This document shows positions 54,560 to 64,000 of a stretch of DNA of 64,000 nucleotides, piece by piece. A program made the position numbers and the translations under genes. This DNA comes from Dicyema japonicum. Taxonomy: Eukaryota > Dicyemida > Rhombozoa > Dicyemidae. The first letter of the stretch is position 1. Each line of letters begins with the position of its first letter. The notes under the pieces are model-generated. The model had not been told where the DNA came from and ran no database searches. It worked only from the letters and a program-made list of their open reading frames with translations. The stretch spans positions 491,155-555,154 of the forward strand of contig RDEW01000038.1 of assembly GCA_011109175.1 (NCBI GenBank), read 5' to 3'.

Positions 54560-55560
54560 CATGGTCACGGTTTCCAGTGTTTCTGCAAAGAACCAGGAAA
54601 CTCATTTGGTATGGGATTGCTCGAGCAGAGAAACGTCGACTGACCCTAAAGAAGGACACCCCGATCGAGTTCTTTTGTAGGAATTTGCGGGGATCTACCG
54701 TTACACTGATTAAAGTCTATAATTTATTCATAAACCACAATTCGACTCCAACGTTATGGAAACTCGAAAACATCCGGCTTATATTGAAAAAGGGAAAACC
54801 GAAAAAAGACCCGACTTCATTCAGACCAGTACAAAATTTTGGAGAAGCTCGTCCTTGTGAAAATCAAGGACTTTCTTCCTGATAGAAGTTCAGCATGGAT
54901 TAAAAAAGACCGATCAACCACCTCATCTAATTTCACTGAGCAACTTCCTTCACTCTGGCTTCTTCAACAACCCAGACATCAGAAGACCGTTCTATGCACA
55001 ATGGATATATATAGAACTTCGACTCCATTCCCAGGAAGAATCTTACTTGAAAAATATTCCAGACAGACATTCCTGGAATTTCAAACTCTGACTTGCTAAC
55101 TTTCTTATCGGACGGAGGGGGCGAGTATGCCTTGTTAACATTCGATCAGTCTCTCTCGACTATTTCCTAATGAAACACCCCAGGGTTCACCACGTTCCCC
55201 GCTACTTTTAAAATTATTCTTGACTGAAATCTCGCTACCAAGTAAAAAAAAGATCTTCTTTTGACTTATGCAGATGATATAATTTTAGCATCATGGGATC
55301 AAGACGTCCAGTTAGCCAGGAAGAGATTACAACATTCCGTGATCTGTTTGCTTATGCGGCTGACAATCAGCAGAGAAATCAGTTACATCAATGTTCACAA
55401 CGGACAAGAAGATACAAACAAGTCAATTGAAATAGAAGCAGACTGGGAAACATTTACATATAAGAAATAGCAAAAGATCCTGGGAGTGATCTATGACACG
55501 CATATGTGCTTTCATAGCACGTTGGAAATTTGCTAAACAAATATGAAAAAATCAAACTGC
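54560..55560 (+). mobile_element. Jockey-like LINE ORF2 fragment
   Basis: Frames include KKGKPKKDPTSFRPVQNFG (domain 1), SAWIKKDRSTTSSNFTEQL (fingers), a degenerate PQGSPRSPLLLK and the palm LLTYADDIILASWDQDVQLA (about 55260-55320). Three or more frame breaks. Same family as 14090-15373 and 48850-50220. Confidence 0.85.
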
Positions 55561-55669
55561 TGAAAAGTCTAACGGGGTAGTGGAAAATCGGGAACCATCC
55601 CATAGTAAAAACACTTCACTCTCAGTACATTGAGTCCTGCATTTGCTAAGCATGTGCTCCATGAGGACC

Positions 55670-55960
55670 TTACATCTCTTGAACTAATGCACAGAAATTT
55701 GCGACACATAAAAAAGGCTTTTGGGGTGACAACGAAGTGGTCTATGAACGAAAATAACATGATGTATGCACCCTTGAAGATTCTTATATGAAGGAATAGA
55801 GGAGACCTGATCAAACGTGATCAGTTGAACACCCGACCCCAACGAGCTTGTGTAAGATCGAGGATTAAATTTTTCGCGATCACTTAGTCTGCTTTTTGGA
55901 ATAAAGGTTTGATTTGATATGAAGGTCCTTAAGCAAAAGTTGCTCAAACACATTATAACC
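55670..55960. repeat. Repeat pair with 31890-32060
   Basis: See 31890-32060. Minus-strand frames of 81 and 89 codons here overlap and have no identified domain. Confidence 0.4.
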
Positions 55961-56560
55961 TACTCAAAATAAGAGGTGACGAAATTCCCAATAAAAAGTG
56001 TAATGCAGGATCCCCATCTACCTCATCCTTATTGTCGGTTAGAATCAGTTGGACTATCATTCATTCACATTAAGTAATCTTGTGACAATAAATAAAGCGA
56101 TAAAGTAATTAATAACCAAGTCAAAGAGAACTACAGTCTAATTACCAGTAGGAGGAAATGACTGTTCCGAATCTTTGTTAATAAATGATGATTCACTCAC
56201 TGAGCTTCTCTTTGATAGTTGAACTCCTGGAACTAACATATTGGACATTATTTGAAGGATTTCTGATATGTCTTTTAGTTCTATCATTATATCATAACGA
56301 TTATGCCTTTAATTTCCCTCGTCAACTTGCTTTTGTCCAATGTAGTTCTTTGACTGATTTTCATTGGGAATATCACCAAAATGAATAAAAGCATCATCGA
56401 CCAATCTTGATTATTTCCATATTTATATTAAATGAAAGAATTTAGATATTTATGTACGAAATGTGTTCAATGAATATAAACTTTTGTGTGATGACTTTAA
56501 CATTCATAAATTTTAGTATTCTCTTGAGTTTATTTATTTTAAAAAAGGATAAAGTTAGTT
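55960..56560. other. No recognisable gene
   Basis: AT-rich spacer with no matched repeat. Confidence 0.4.
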
Positions 56561-56562
56561 GT

Positions 56563-56831
56563 TATGACAAGGCCTCCATTATGGCCTGCAGACATTGAGC
56601 ACGCAATCGGAGTTACCTCTCATGATCGTGACCCCGATGTTCTGGAAGAGCCTCGGCTTAATGTCGAAAGGTAGCCAATAACAATAATCTTAGATTAAAA
56701 GTGAAACTAGAAAATTATGTTTTATATTTATTCTTTATAACAGGATCAGTAGTAAAAATGAAGAGGATATCCTCAACGGAGTAATTTTAAACGAAAGAAG
56801 AGAGATCGAAGTGTGGGAGAAAGGATCTTGA
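56563..56831 (+). CDS. Candidate short two-exon gene, unrecognised
   Basis: An ATG at 56563 opens MTRPPLWPADIEHAIGVTSH and runs to LNVER, followed by a GTAGCC donor (56671). The acceptor TAACAG at about 56743 rejoins the frame to ISSKNEEDILNGVILNERRE, ending with TGA at 56831, for about 65 aa. The joined reading is coherent and strongly charged like a real protein, but the roughly 73-nt intron is longer than usual here. A closer acceptor (CTTAG, 23 nt) gives a different, shorter second exon. The 3' end resembles 59040-59110. I do not recognise the family. Confidence 0.35.
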
Positions 56832-56869
56832 ACCTTTGTCTATAAGTATGTTTGTTGATGATGTATAAT

Positions 56870-57317
56870 CTAATTTATGAGGATGTGAAGCGCTCTCTTG
56901 AGACGGCTGGATTCCCGTGGAACCGGTGGGCCTGGATCGTGGAGATGGAAAGTGCCCAGACAGGATAACTGTCTTCCCCTTCTCTTGGAGAAATGCTTGA
57001 TTTGGGATAGGGCCTGTACCGACATTTTTTCACAGTCGAGACTTGCTGGTTCCGCGCTGAAAGCTGGAGAGGCTGCTCGGATTTTCGAGAATTTCAAGAT
57101 AAAAAATACGACAGCCTCTCCACAAGATTCCATGTTCAGCCCACTGTTGTCGAGTGGAGTCTTCGTGCCCAAAACGGTCTCTTTTCTAGGATCGCTTTGG
57201 TCAATGATTTCGAAAGTTAGCAATGAGCGTCGGGAAACCGAATGGTTATTCCAAAGGATTTCTCTGACAGTGATCAGTGAAAACAACCATTCCATTCTAT
57301 CAGCTGGATTATTTTGA
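56870..57317 (+). mobile_element. YLDD-type RT element, C-terminal domain, degenerate copy with poly(A)
   Basis: KRSLETAGFP, then GLDRGDGKCPDRI, the long helix (SRLAGSALKAGEAARIFENF) and LLSSGVFVPKTVSF match the 52332 ORF. One frameshift lies at the start. A pure A run at 57440-57460 follows about 120 nt after the stop, as expected of a retrotransposed copy. Confidence 0.7.
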
Positions 57318-57489
57318 TTGTCTTGTTTCGTCATAAATTGTTTTTTTTTATTTATTAATTTCGGAACAAGTTCATAGGATTTAATTTAGACCTTTTAATT
57401 AATGTTACTTCGATCACTTTATGAGTTAAATGATCAATTAAAAAAAAAAAAAAAAAAAAATGATCAATAAATACACTATGTATTTTAAT

Positions 57490-58234
57490 AACGGAAAAAA
57501 ATGGAATTTTCACAAATCACTTGTTGAAAGAGAAAACTTCTGCATATGGCTATGCGTACATTATGGATAGACAGAATGTCATATATTGGAGATGTGAGCA
57601 GAAAGGAAAATGCAGAGGCAGAGTAAGAAACTGATTAACGAAGAATTTAATGGAACTATGACACCACACGAACATCCACTAAATGCAGGACGTTTACATG
57701 CGCTGAAAACCGTCAATACGATAAAGAAGAGAGCGAGAGATTCTGAAAAACTACATCCACAGTTATCCAAATTGTTTAAGCACATACCCTATTGATTTCT
57801 TTTTTGTGCGCTACCCAAAAAGAGATGACGAGACTGATGACGTGTTGGGAGATTTTCTGACCTATTTGAAACAACATGGATCGGAGCCTTGCAACGTGGA
57901 AGGAAAAGAATACCATTGTTTAGTTTGGAAATGTGGAATGTACACGACAGACAGGCAGAAGGCCTCCCAAGAACTACGAATTCACTTGAAGGATGGCACA
58001 GATCTTTTTCACAAAGAGTGTCTATAAAAACATCCGACCGTTTGTCGGCTTGTTGCAAAAATACGAAAAGAACAGTCAGAGTGGGAGGTCACAGTAGAAC
58101 AAGTGATAGCCGGAATAACAATAAGACAAGTAAAAAAGTACCAGAATGTGAACAAAAATATAAACAGTATTATTGAAAAATATGATGAATACACTCCAGT
58201 AGAATTTTTGAGTGCGCTTTCTCATAACCTTTAA
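57490..58234 (+). mobile_element. FLYWCH-MULE element remnant, internally deleted
   Basis: A FLYWCH-type zinc finger is recognisable near the start (MDRQNVIYWRCEQKGKCRGR, then H-x-H at THEHPL-like residues near 57670). After a short linker (YPKRDDETDDVLGDFLTYL) the frame shifts to the MULE transposase C-terminus: TTWIGALQRGRKRIPLFSLE, LPRTTNSLEGWHRSF, HPTVCRLVAKIRKEQ and the end LSALSHNL with TAA at 58232-58234. Most of the catalytic DDE region between the two is missing. At least two frame breaks (about 57870 and 58026). Confidence 0.7.
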
Positions 58235-58394
58235 GTAAATATTAACTGTTTTACCTACAGAACAATGAGTATTGATGTAACTTTTTAACTCACCTTATTT
58301 GATGATCTTGAATTTTATCTCTGAATTTTAAAACCAGAATTTCCTGTCGGCCAAATATCTGGACACCGTTAAAAACGGTCGATTATCTACATTC

Positions 58395-58590
58395 CATGTG
58401 CATTGGAACAGTAGTAAAGAATATTAAAATTTTAAATGCATGCAGTTAACTAGAAAGTACTAATGCATAACTCTCTACGCACAACTGTTTTATCTCAGTG
58501 CTTTGGAACCTCAAGATCTTCTATATTATAAAATACTAAATGTGTGCATTAAAATGTGTATGTGTATCTCTTTGTACGCAATAGGTTTTG
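58395..58590 (+). repeat. Repeat copy 1 (pair with 59885-60035)
   Basis: CCATGTGCATTGGAACAGTA and later AAGATCTTCTATATTATAAA, ACTAAATGTGTGC are repeated in the same order at 59885-60035. No coding frame. Confidence 0.7.
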
Positions 58591-58639
58591 GGAAAAAACA
58601 ATTTTTATATGTGTGCACAAATCAGCAGGGTGGAGCAAT

Positions 58640-58790
58640 GTAAAGAGTTCAGGGAAAGAGGCCTGATTGCCCCTAGTTCTAATCTCATTGCTGAAAATCC
58701 CGGTTGAAGGATCCAAGCATCTAAGATGCTTTGCTTTAACATAGGTCCTCCAGAGCCGTGGGGTCTAGATAGAAAAAATTGCAGGCGAGT
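58640..58790 (+). repeat. SINE family A fragment
   Basis: GTTGAAGGATCCAAGCATCT followed by AAGATGC matches the body of the SINE at 46814-47116 (GGAAGGTTCCACGCATCTAC). The head is degenerate. Confidence 0.5.
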
Positions 58791-59279
58791 AAATGTTCCG
58801 TTGTTTTTCAACGGAGTTACATGCTTGAAAAATTTCGTCTTTTATAGACTATTTTATAAAAGTTAGAGATGAAATTTTTGTAAGTCCAAATCGTAACCTT
58901 GCCAGATCAACATGTACACCATGCGGGAGTTTTGATTCGAAATCACTTTTCGGAGGAAACATTTAAGTACTTTGTCTACTCTGAGAGTGTTGATCGATCA
59001 GCTTGCAATTTTAATTTAAAGCCGACAGAAGATATATCGAAATGTCGGAGACAGGATCTTGAACCGCTCTTTAAAATTTGGTTTGGGTTGATGTTGTATA
59101 ATTTAATTTATTAATTCCAAAGAATAATCATCTAAATTGATTGATCCCTGTTTTATATACCAAGCATTCGCCTGTTGTTAATTTCGGAATCATGGAATAA
59201 AGGGAAAGTTTTCTTTTGGTATCTCGAGTGGTCTTCCAGATATAAATTGACTTCCAACCCAAGGGGATATTCAGGAGAC

Positions 59280-59585
59280 TTATTATTATTTATTTTAAAA
59301 TCCCAAGACCACCAAGAAATAATTAACTCGCTAAATTAAGTGATCCCAGCCTCCAACATTTCTCGAATTCCCTTTGAATCCTCTGCCAGTGAACCAACAG
59401 CGTTTCTGAAGTGTTTTCTTTTATTTCTGCAGAAGAATTTAATCGGAGTGCACTTTTGTAATGCCGATCTGAATTCCTCCGCATGAACCACCCTCTCTCT
59501 GAATGGGTTTCCTAGATCATTGCACATACGTAGCCTGGCCATTTCTCACCGACGCCTCCTCTGAAAGGAAGACTTAAGGATTTGA
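59280..59585 (-). mobile_element. LINE 3' tail (antisense)
   Basis: The minus-strand frame (59336-59542) ends IREMLEAGIT, then TTAATTTAGCGAG and a TTATTATT tail on the + side at 59280. It is the counterpart of 39160-39390. Confidence 0.6.
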
Positions 59586-59589
59586 AGAA

Positions 59590-60340
59590 GTCTAGATGGT
59601 GTTCCGTGATGTATTCTATGGTTGGTTCAATAATCAATGCTCAATTAGATTTTATTCGCACGGGAGATCTCTTCTAGAGCTACTGGATATTTGAAGGAAT
59701 CTCGCTCGCCATCCAGAGAGGGAATAGCAGTCTGGACGGCTACTTTATGACCCTCTGTTGATGTTTCTAATAAATAAATTTAATTTTTATTTTTAAAATA
59801 AAATGTGAATAAATTAATTTTTTAAACACATTTTTAATTACAATTTATACTTAGTCCTTTGGAATTAATGCTACTCCGATCGATCCATGTGGATTGGAAA
59901 AGTGTGTAGTCAACTAGAATCTCTCACTCACAATTTTAAAGCTCGTGCGATTGTTTTTTTCTTAGTGCTTTTGAACCTCCAGATCTTCTATATTATAAAA
60001 TACTAAATTTGTGCTTGATAATGTGTACGTGTATCCTTTTTTTACCCTATGATCACCGGATTAGAAAAAGTTAAAAGTTAACTACTAACTAAGTGATCCC
60101 GATTTTCCGGGTTCTGGCTCTCGAAGATCCAACAAAATTGGTAAAAACGGGGACGGTCACATTCTCCATAGATTCTACGCATTTTCTAGATAGTCAGATA
60201 TAGAGAGTGAAAGTGGACAGCTGGTTTTCATTGCCCATTGTAGAAATGACTTGACTCTTTATTTTATATGTTCATTCAATACGTTATTCACAGTTTTCTT
60301 ATTAATTATTTTCAAGGCAGCAAATTGTGCGGCTTCTAAT
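59590..60340. other. Spacer with repeat copy 2 and a LINE end
   Basis: 59885-60035 is the partner of 58395-58590. At about 60085 TAACTAAGTGATCCCGATTT marks another LINE 3' end. No gene seen. Confidence 0.45.
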
Positions 60341-60359
60341 TTTTGAAACGACGATTGGT

Positions 60360-60790
60360 TTTCTGGCTGAATGTAACACGTCTGATGACATCGGATCTGA
60401 AGGTCGTGGGTTCAAATCCGAAAGATGGAGTTTTCAGCGAAAGGTCAATTCTTGTAAAACAGATCCCACCCGTGAGGCGACGAGTCCTTCTGGCACGACA
60501 CGGTTGTTAAAAGGGATCTTCCTAACTTTCTTCCTGACCAAACCCTCTGATAAAGATTGCATTATGAAAACTATTCTGCTAAAAAATGAAGTGATGTCCG
60601 CGACGGTAGGACGTGGGACAAAAATGAAAAGGGCGGACTTACTTCTCCACCTCTCTTCGGAAGCGAAAGCCTGTAATGAAGTATTGGAAGATGGATTTGG
60701 TCGGCACAAGCAGATGTTCTCCCTTTGGTTCCTCCTTTGAATTAGTTAGTTATGACTGTTTGTGCTGGGCTTACAATAGTATGCCTGAGG
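60360..60790 (+). mobile_element. tRNA-derived SINE (family B)
   Basis: The head has TGGCTGAATGTAAC (A-box-like) and, 48 nt on, GGTTCAAATCC (B box). The body (CTTCCTGACCAAACCCTCTG, TCCGCGACGGTAGG, CGGACTTACTTCTCCACCTC, CGGCACAAGCAGA, TTATGACTGTTTGTGC) matches the 5'-truncated copy at 53000-53300. A 137-codon frame across it is accidental. Confidence 0.65.
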
Positions 60791-60799
60791 TTAATAATA

Positions 60800-62297
60800 C
60801 AGTCCGACCCCGAATTGGGGCACCAAGTGCCTCAAAAACAGGGGTTTAATAAAACAGAGATTTTAAACATCAAAAATCAATTTTAGAAAAATAATCAGTT
60901 AATTTATCCCCATTTATCCTTTTACTTCTTACATTTTTCATAAAATTAAGTCGAAAATCGTAAAAATTATTTGATCATTTCAGGAGATATGTAATGATTT
61001 TCTTCTCTAACTGATAAGAGAATCTTGCGTTTCTCTTAGAATTGTTTCTATGTTATCGTTTTCTAAACCTTCGTTGTAAATATTATCAACGAATTCGTCA
61101 CTTTCCCCATTCAATGTTTCGTTTACGCATTGTTGAATCATTTCTTCTGTAATGGTATCTTCAATTTTTTACGGAATCACGAATCTTTTCAATTTGATTG
61201 CCACACAATTAAATATTAAACTTGAATCAAGTTTTTCCAGCTTTTAGAAATTAGCAGAATTACATGACGAAGGTTTATTTTGTTTATCAACCGTTTGAAT
61301 TCATCATCATCCTCCTCAAAAACACAAATACTGAATCAGATAATTTGAGTAATAATCTTTAAAGGTCTTTGATAATTCCCATATCTAATGGTTGCAAATA
61401 CGGTGTTGTATTTTTTGGCAAAAATAAAAAACTCAATATTTGAGCATTCAAATAGTTTTATGACATCCCGCATTATCAAGCAATATTAATACTTTTCTGT
61501 TGATTGTATAAAATCTTTCATTTATCCGAGTCAACCAGCTCATAAATATATTTCCAGTCATCCATGCATTTTTAGAGGATTAATATGAAATTCCAAAATC
61601 TTTCACATTGAAATTTTTGAGACATCGAGGGTTTTATTTTCTCGTCAAGAATTTAAAAAACTCATTGATGTAAGTCAAGTCACATGAATTTTTTTTCTCC
61701 ACAAAGTGATTTAAATTTCAGTTCATGTCGCTTTTTTAAATCTGTCAAGCCAGCCGTTGAAGCCTTTGAAAGTATCAAATCCAATTTTTGAAGCCGTATA
61801 TAAGGCAATTTTCTTTATGAAAGGATTTGATATTGGAACCTTATCTTCGCGTAGTTTCTGAAATATTTCAAAAACTTGATCATCGAATTTAAATTTCTCA
61901 CAATAAGGCATAGGATCCTTCATCCGTGTTTACAGTTCCTTGTTCAAGAAAAGGTTACAATTGTTTTTTTTATTTCGCGAAATCATGCCTTTATTAGTTT
62001 TGTATTTTTTAATTATCTGTCTTTCAGATAATTTGTTCTTCAATATCAATTTAGCAAATCGTTAATTTTGTTTCGTAGATGATAACCATTCACAACAAAA
62101 AATGTAAATAAATGTGTAAATTAAAATTATATATTTATTAATAAAATATAATTTTATTTACTTATAATTTCATTCCCCACAATTTTATAGTGCCCCAAAA
62201 TTTCCATTTTTTATCGATTTTCCATTTTACTCTGTCAAAATGTTGGCCAAAAAAATGCCCCAAAATGCTGGGGTGCCCCACCCCTGGGGTCGGACTG
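60800..62297 (-). mobile_element. Tigger/pogo-type DNA transposon, complete ends, internally deleted (copy 2)
   Basis: Inverted ends CAGTCCGACCCC (60800) and GGGGTCGGACTG (ending 62297), each flanked by TA (60798-60799 and 62298-62299), as expected for Tc1/mariner-superfamily target duplication. Near the right end the minus strand encodes a CENP-B-type HTH segment (KFKFDDQVFEIFQKLREDKV ... GFDTFKGFNGWLDRFKK, 61723-61923); then, after a deletion near 61640, the C-terminal DDE part (SWLTRINERF, then the LPKNTTP / LQPLD region to about 61330) with frameshifts. The total of 1498 bp is too short for a full element. It is closely related to 26045-26800. Confidence 0.88.
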
Positions 62298-62299
62298 TA

Positions 62300-62870
62300 A
62301 TAATAATTAATGTTATTCAATATACAAAATTGTCCCAAATTTCTGACCAGTAGGTTTCCTCTACTGTCTGGTTTCTGGCTTTCATACCATAATTTATGTT
62401 TGGCATTGATGTCACTGCATAGTAGTACGTTTTTGGGGTTTGAGAAATTCTGTAAGTTATGGTAATACCCACTTGGACAGGAGCTAGTAGGTGGGATATA
62501 TACATTGACAATATTTATAATTTTCCTATAAATTCTAATATTTATGCCAATTGATCCCAAAGGGTCTTCTTTTGGATAATTTTCGGATTTTGTTTGAAAT
62601 ATCTTCATACTGAATTCTATTGTATATTAGTGTCATTAGTTATCCACCAAGCTTAATCTTTCTGTCTTTACGGATAACGGAGTATCCGGGAAAGGTTGGA
62701 GTTTGTATGTTTGCTTGTAGTCTTTTGGACTAGAGCAATGTCAATTTCATTCCTATTGAGTAAGTGGCGGACTTCCAGCACCTTGTTTCGTATTCCGTTA
62801 ATATTGATCTGGACCAGGTTAATTTCAGGGCCTGGGTTGTGATTCGACGTCCCCACACAAAATTAGAGCG
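62300..62870 (-). mobile_element. LINE endonuclease domain fragment interrupted by the Tigger element
   Basis: Minus strand: INLVQININGIRNKVLEVRH (start of the AP-endonuclease domain, N-x-N), EIDIALVQKT, IINIVNVYIPPTSSCPSGYY, NVLLCSDINAKHKLW (the GDFNAHH-like motif, here SDINAKH). The frame runs straight into the Tigger inverted repeat at 62297. The missing 3' half of the LINE was not found on the other side. Confidence 0.75.
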
Positions 62871-63039
62871 TACCTGGAAAACCATCCTCCTTCATGGATA
62901 GGGAAAGTGCAGTTCTTTTTAACATCATCTTAATAAAACTGTCATATTTAATCAGCAAAGGATTCTCTGACAAACCCAAACATCTGAAGATGATTCTTTG
63001 TTCCACAAATATTCAAGAAAGTGTTCTTAGGAAAAACTT

Positions 63040-63215
63040 ATTATTATTAGCACTTTACGAGTAAGAGAAGGAGTTGCTTGTTCCAGGCTTTTCTGTTTTT
63101 AGTTAGATCCTTCAGTCTGTCCAGGTTGTCGCCAGATGCCAATGTTTTCTTTGCGGCGTTTTTTAAAACGAACGGGAGAGTTGCTCTCGGTCTTCCAAGG
63201 AAAAACTATTTGAAA
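63040..63215 (-). mobile_element. RTE-like LINE tail fragment (antisense)
   Basis: The minus strand gives GRPRATLPFVLKNAAKKTLA and then LKDLTKNRKAWNKQL, matching the tail at 24790-25260 (RGRPRTTLPVVLQNDLKAVK, SLRDLAKNRR). Confidence 0.7.
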
Positions 63216-63219
63216 AGTA

Positions 63220-63750
63220 TTTCAATCGGAAATCCATAAAAACCTTAACTCTGATTGGATATTTTTCTTAGTGGCCAGAGGGGATGTGTTTGTTCTGTAA
63301 TTTAAGATTTGCATCATGACTTATTCCGAATGGATTACCCATATCCCTTTATTGTTCAATGCCGAGATCCACAGTCGTTACCACTTGACTTTGGATTTGA
63401 ATTAGAAATTAAATTCATCGTTATTCTATAGTAATTACATGTGAAGGCAACAAAGGCCCTCGTTATTCCAATGGTAATGGCATGTGAAGGCAACAAAGTA
63501 CCACAAGGGTATCTAAGAGAGTTAGGGGTAGATAGGAAGCTCCAAGCCTATTCACACTCCATTGTTCCTAGAATATTTTAAATTTGAGTATAGGAAGAGA
63601 TGCCATATAGGCAGAGGGCTCAATTAAACAATGCGCTATCGGAGCTGTTTCACCAACCAGAATCGAACCTGCTTAAAGAGGCTGGCGAGGAGGCTGGCAA
63701 TGAAGGTTGTTGATTGTTAAATATTAGCTTTTTTGGTTAAATATGGAAAG
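63220..63750. other. No recognisable gene
   Basis: Contains a short local duplication (ATGTGAAGGCAACAAAG at about 63439 and 63481) and otherwise AT-rich sequence. Confidence 0.35.
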
Positions 63751-63759
63751 GTGAAGCTA

Positions 63760-64000
63760 AAGATAAACAAATTCTCAATCGTGTCCATCCTAATTTATAA
63801 TGACAAGATATGGGGCTTGCCAAAACAGGCTATGGAGAGTATTGACAGCTTTTACTGCATCATGCTCCGAAAGGCACTCTATAAGGTACACTAACGCAAA
63901 ATTATGTAACAGCGAATCACTCTCTTTGGAAATCCGACGATCGAGATGGAGACTGTTTGGTTATTTGAGGATGGACTTGGGTGTAATAGCAAATCGTATT
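63760..64000 (+). mobile_element. RTE-like LINE fragment, cut by the window end
   Basis: Frames give a KIDKQILNRVHPNL-like beginning and SLEIRRSRWRLFGYLRMDLG at the window end, which matches ISSRWRLFGHVLRLD of the tail at 24790-25260. Confidence 0.6.

Noticed and set aside
57428-57468. A direct repeat (AAATGATCAAT) on both sides of a 21-nt A run, considered as a target-site duplication
   Set aside because: Both copies adjoin the A run itself rather than the two ends of an element, so it is not a proper duplication of a target.
60327-60740. A 137-codon + strand frame
   Set aside because: It lies across a tRNA-derived SINE and is antisense to another accidental frame; no domain is recognisable.
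1-64000. CRISPR array or bacterial operon structure
   Set aside because: No regularly spaced repeats, no ribosome-binding sites and no gene packing; the introns and gene families are animal.

Overview
The window is from a small, AT-rich animal nuclear genome. It holds orthologues of genes restricted to animals or their close relatives (VAV, IBTK, CLASRP/SWAP2, mitochondrial PheRS, a cholinesterase and adhesion GPCRs). Their exons are separated by extremely short introns, mostly 19-32 nt with GT...AG ends. Introns in the low to mid 20s of nucleotides together with this gene content are what has been reported for dicyemid mesozoans, so a dicyemid (Rhombozoa) is my best guess. That is an inference, not a match.

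Layout. 1-10 kb is almost entirely decayed non-LTR retrotransposons. 11.0-13.0 kb (-) is an adhesion-GPCR-like gene; a second copy lies at 33.5-35.6 kb (-) and an N-terminal remnant at 17.9-18.5 kb. 14-20 kb is LINE debris. 20.9-22.7 kb (+) is a cholinesterase with one intron. 23.2-24.7 kb is a DNA transposon with terminal inverted repeats carrying a retroviral-type integrase. 24.8-26.8 kb is LINE and Tigger/pogo remnants. 26.9-30.0 kb (+) is IBTK. 30-41 kb is mostly repeats, with two copies of a YLDD-type RT C-terminal domain, a 259-base gap and three single-N contig joins flanked by duplicated sequence. 41.5-44.1 kb (+) is a VAV-type Rho GEF, 45.3-46.5 kb (-) mitochondrial PheRS, 47.8 kb (+) tRNA-Leu(CAA), and 50.7-52.0 kb (+) a CLASRP/SWAP2 orthologue. 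52-64 kb is again mobile elements: YLDD RT tails, a FLYWCH-MULE remnant, a complete but internally deleted Tigger element, tRNA-derived SINEs and RTE-type LINE tails.

Host genes: for VAV, FARS2, CLASRP and the cholinesterase I placed every intron by hand, and the joined exons come out as exact multiples of three (721, 399, 402 and 573 codons). The VAV gene has 20 introns averaging 23.9 nt. It has CH-DH-PH-C1-SH3-SH3 but no SH2 domain, and its C1 module keeps its spacing while losing the second Cys pair to Asn. IBTK appears to keep only one of the usual two BTB domains. CLASRP lacks the long RS tail. These are domain losses in signalling and splicing regulators, as might be expected of a strongly simplified parasite.

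Mobile elements: at least five RT lineages (Jockey/CR1-like, RTE-like, R4/Dong-like, a YLDD family with its own C-terminal domain, and other LINE pieces), three DNA transposon types (integrase/TIR, Tigger/pogo, MULE) and two tRNA-derived SINE families. One SINE insertion still has an exact 13-bp target-site duplication.
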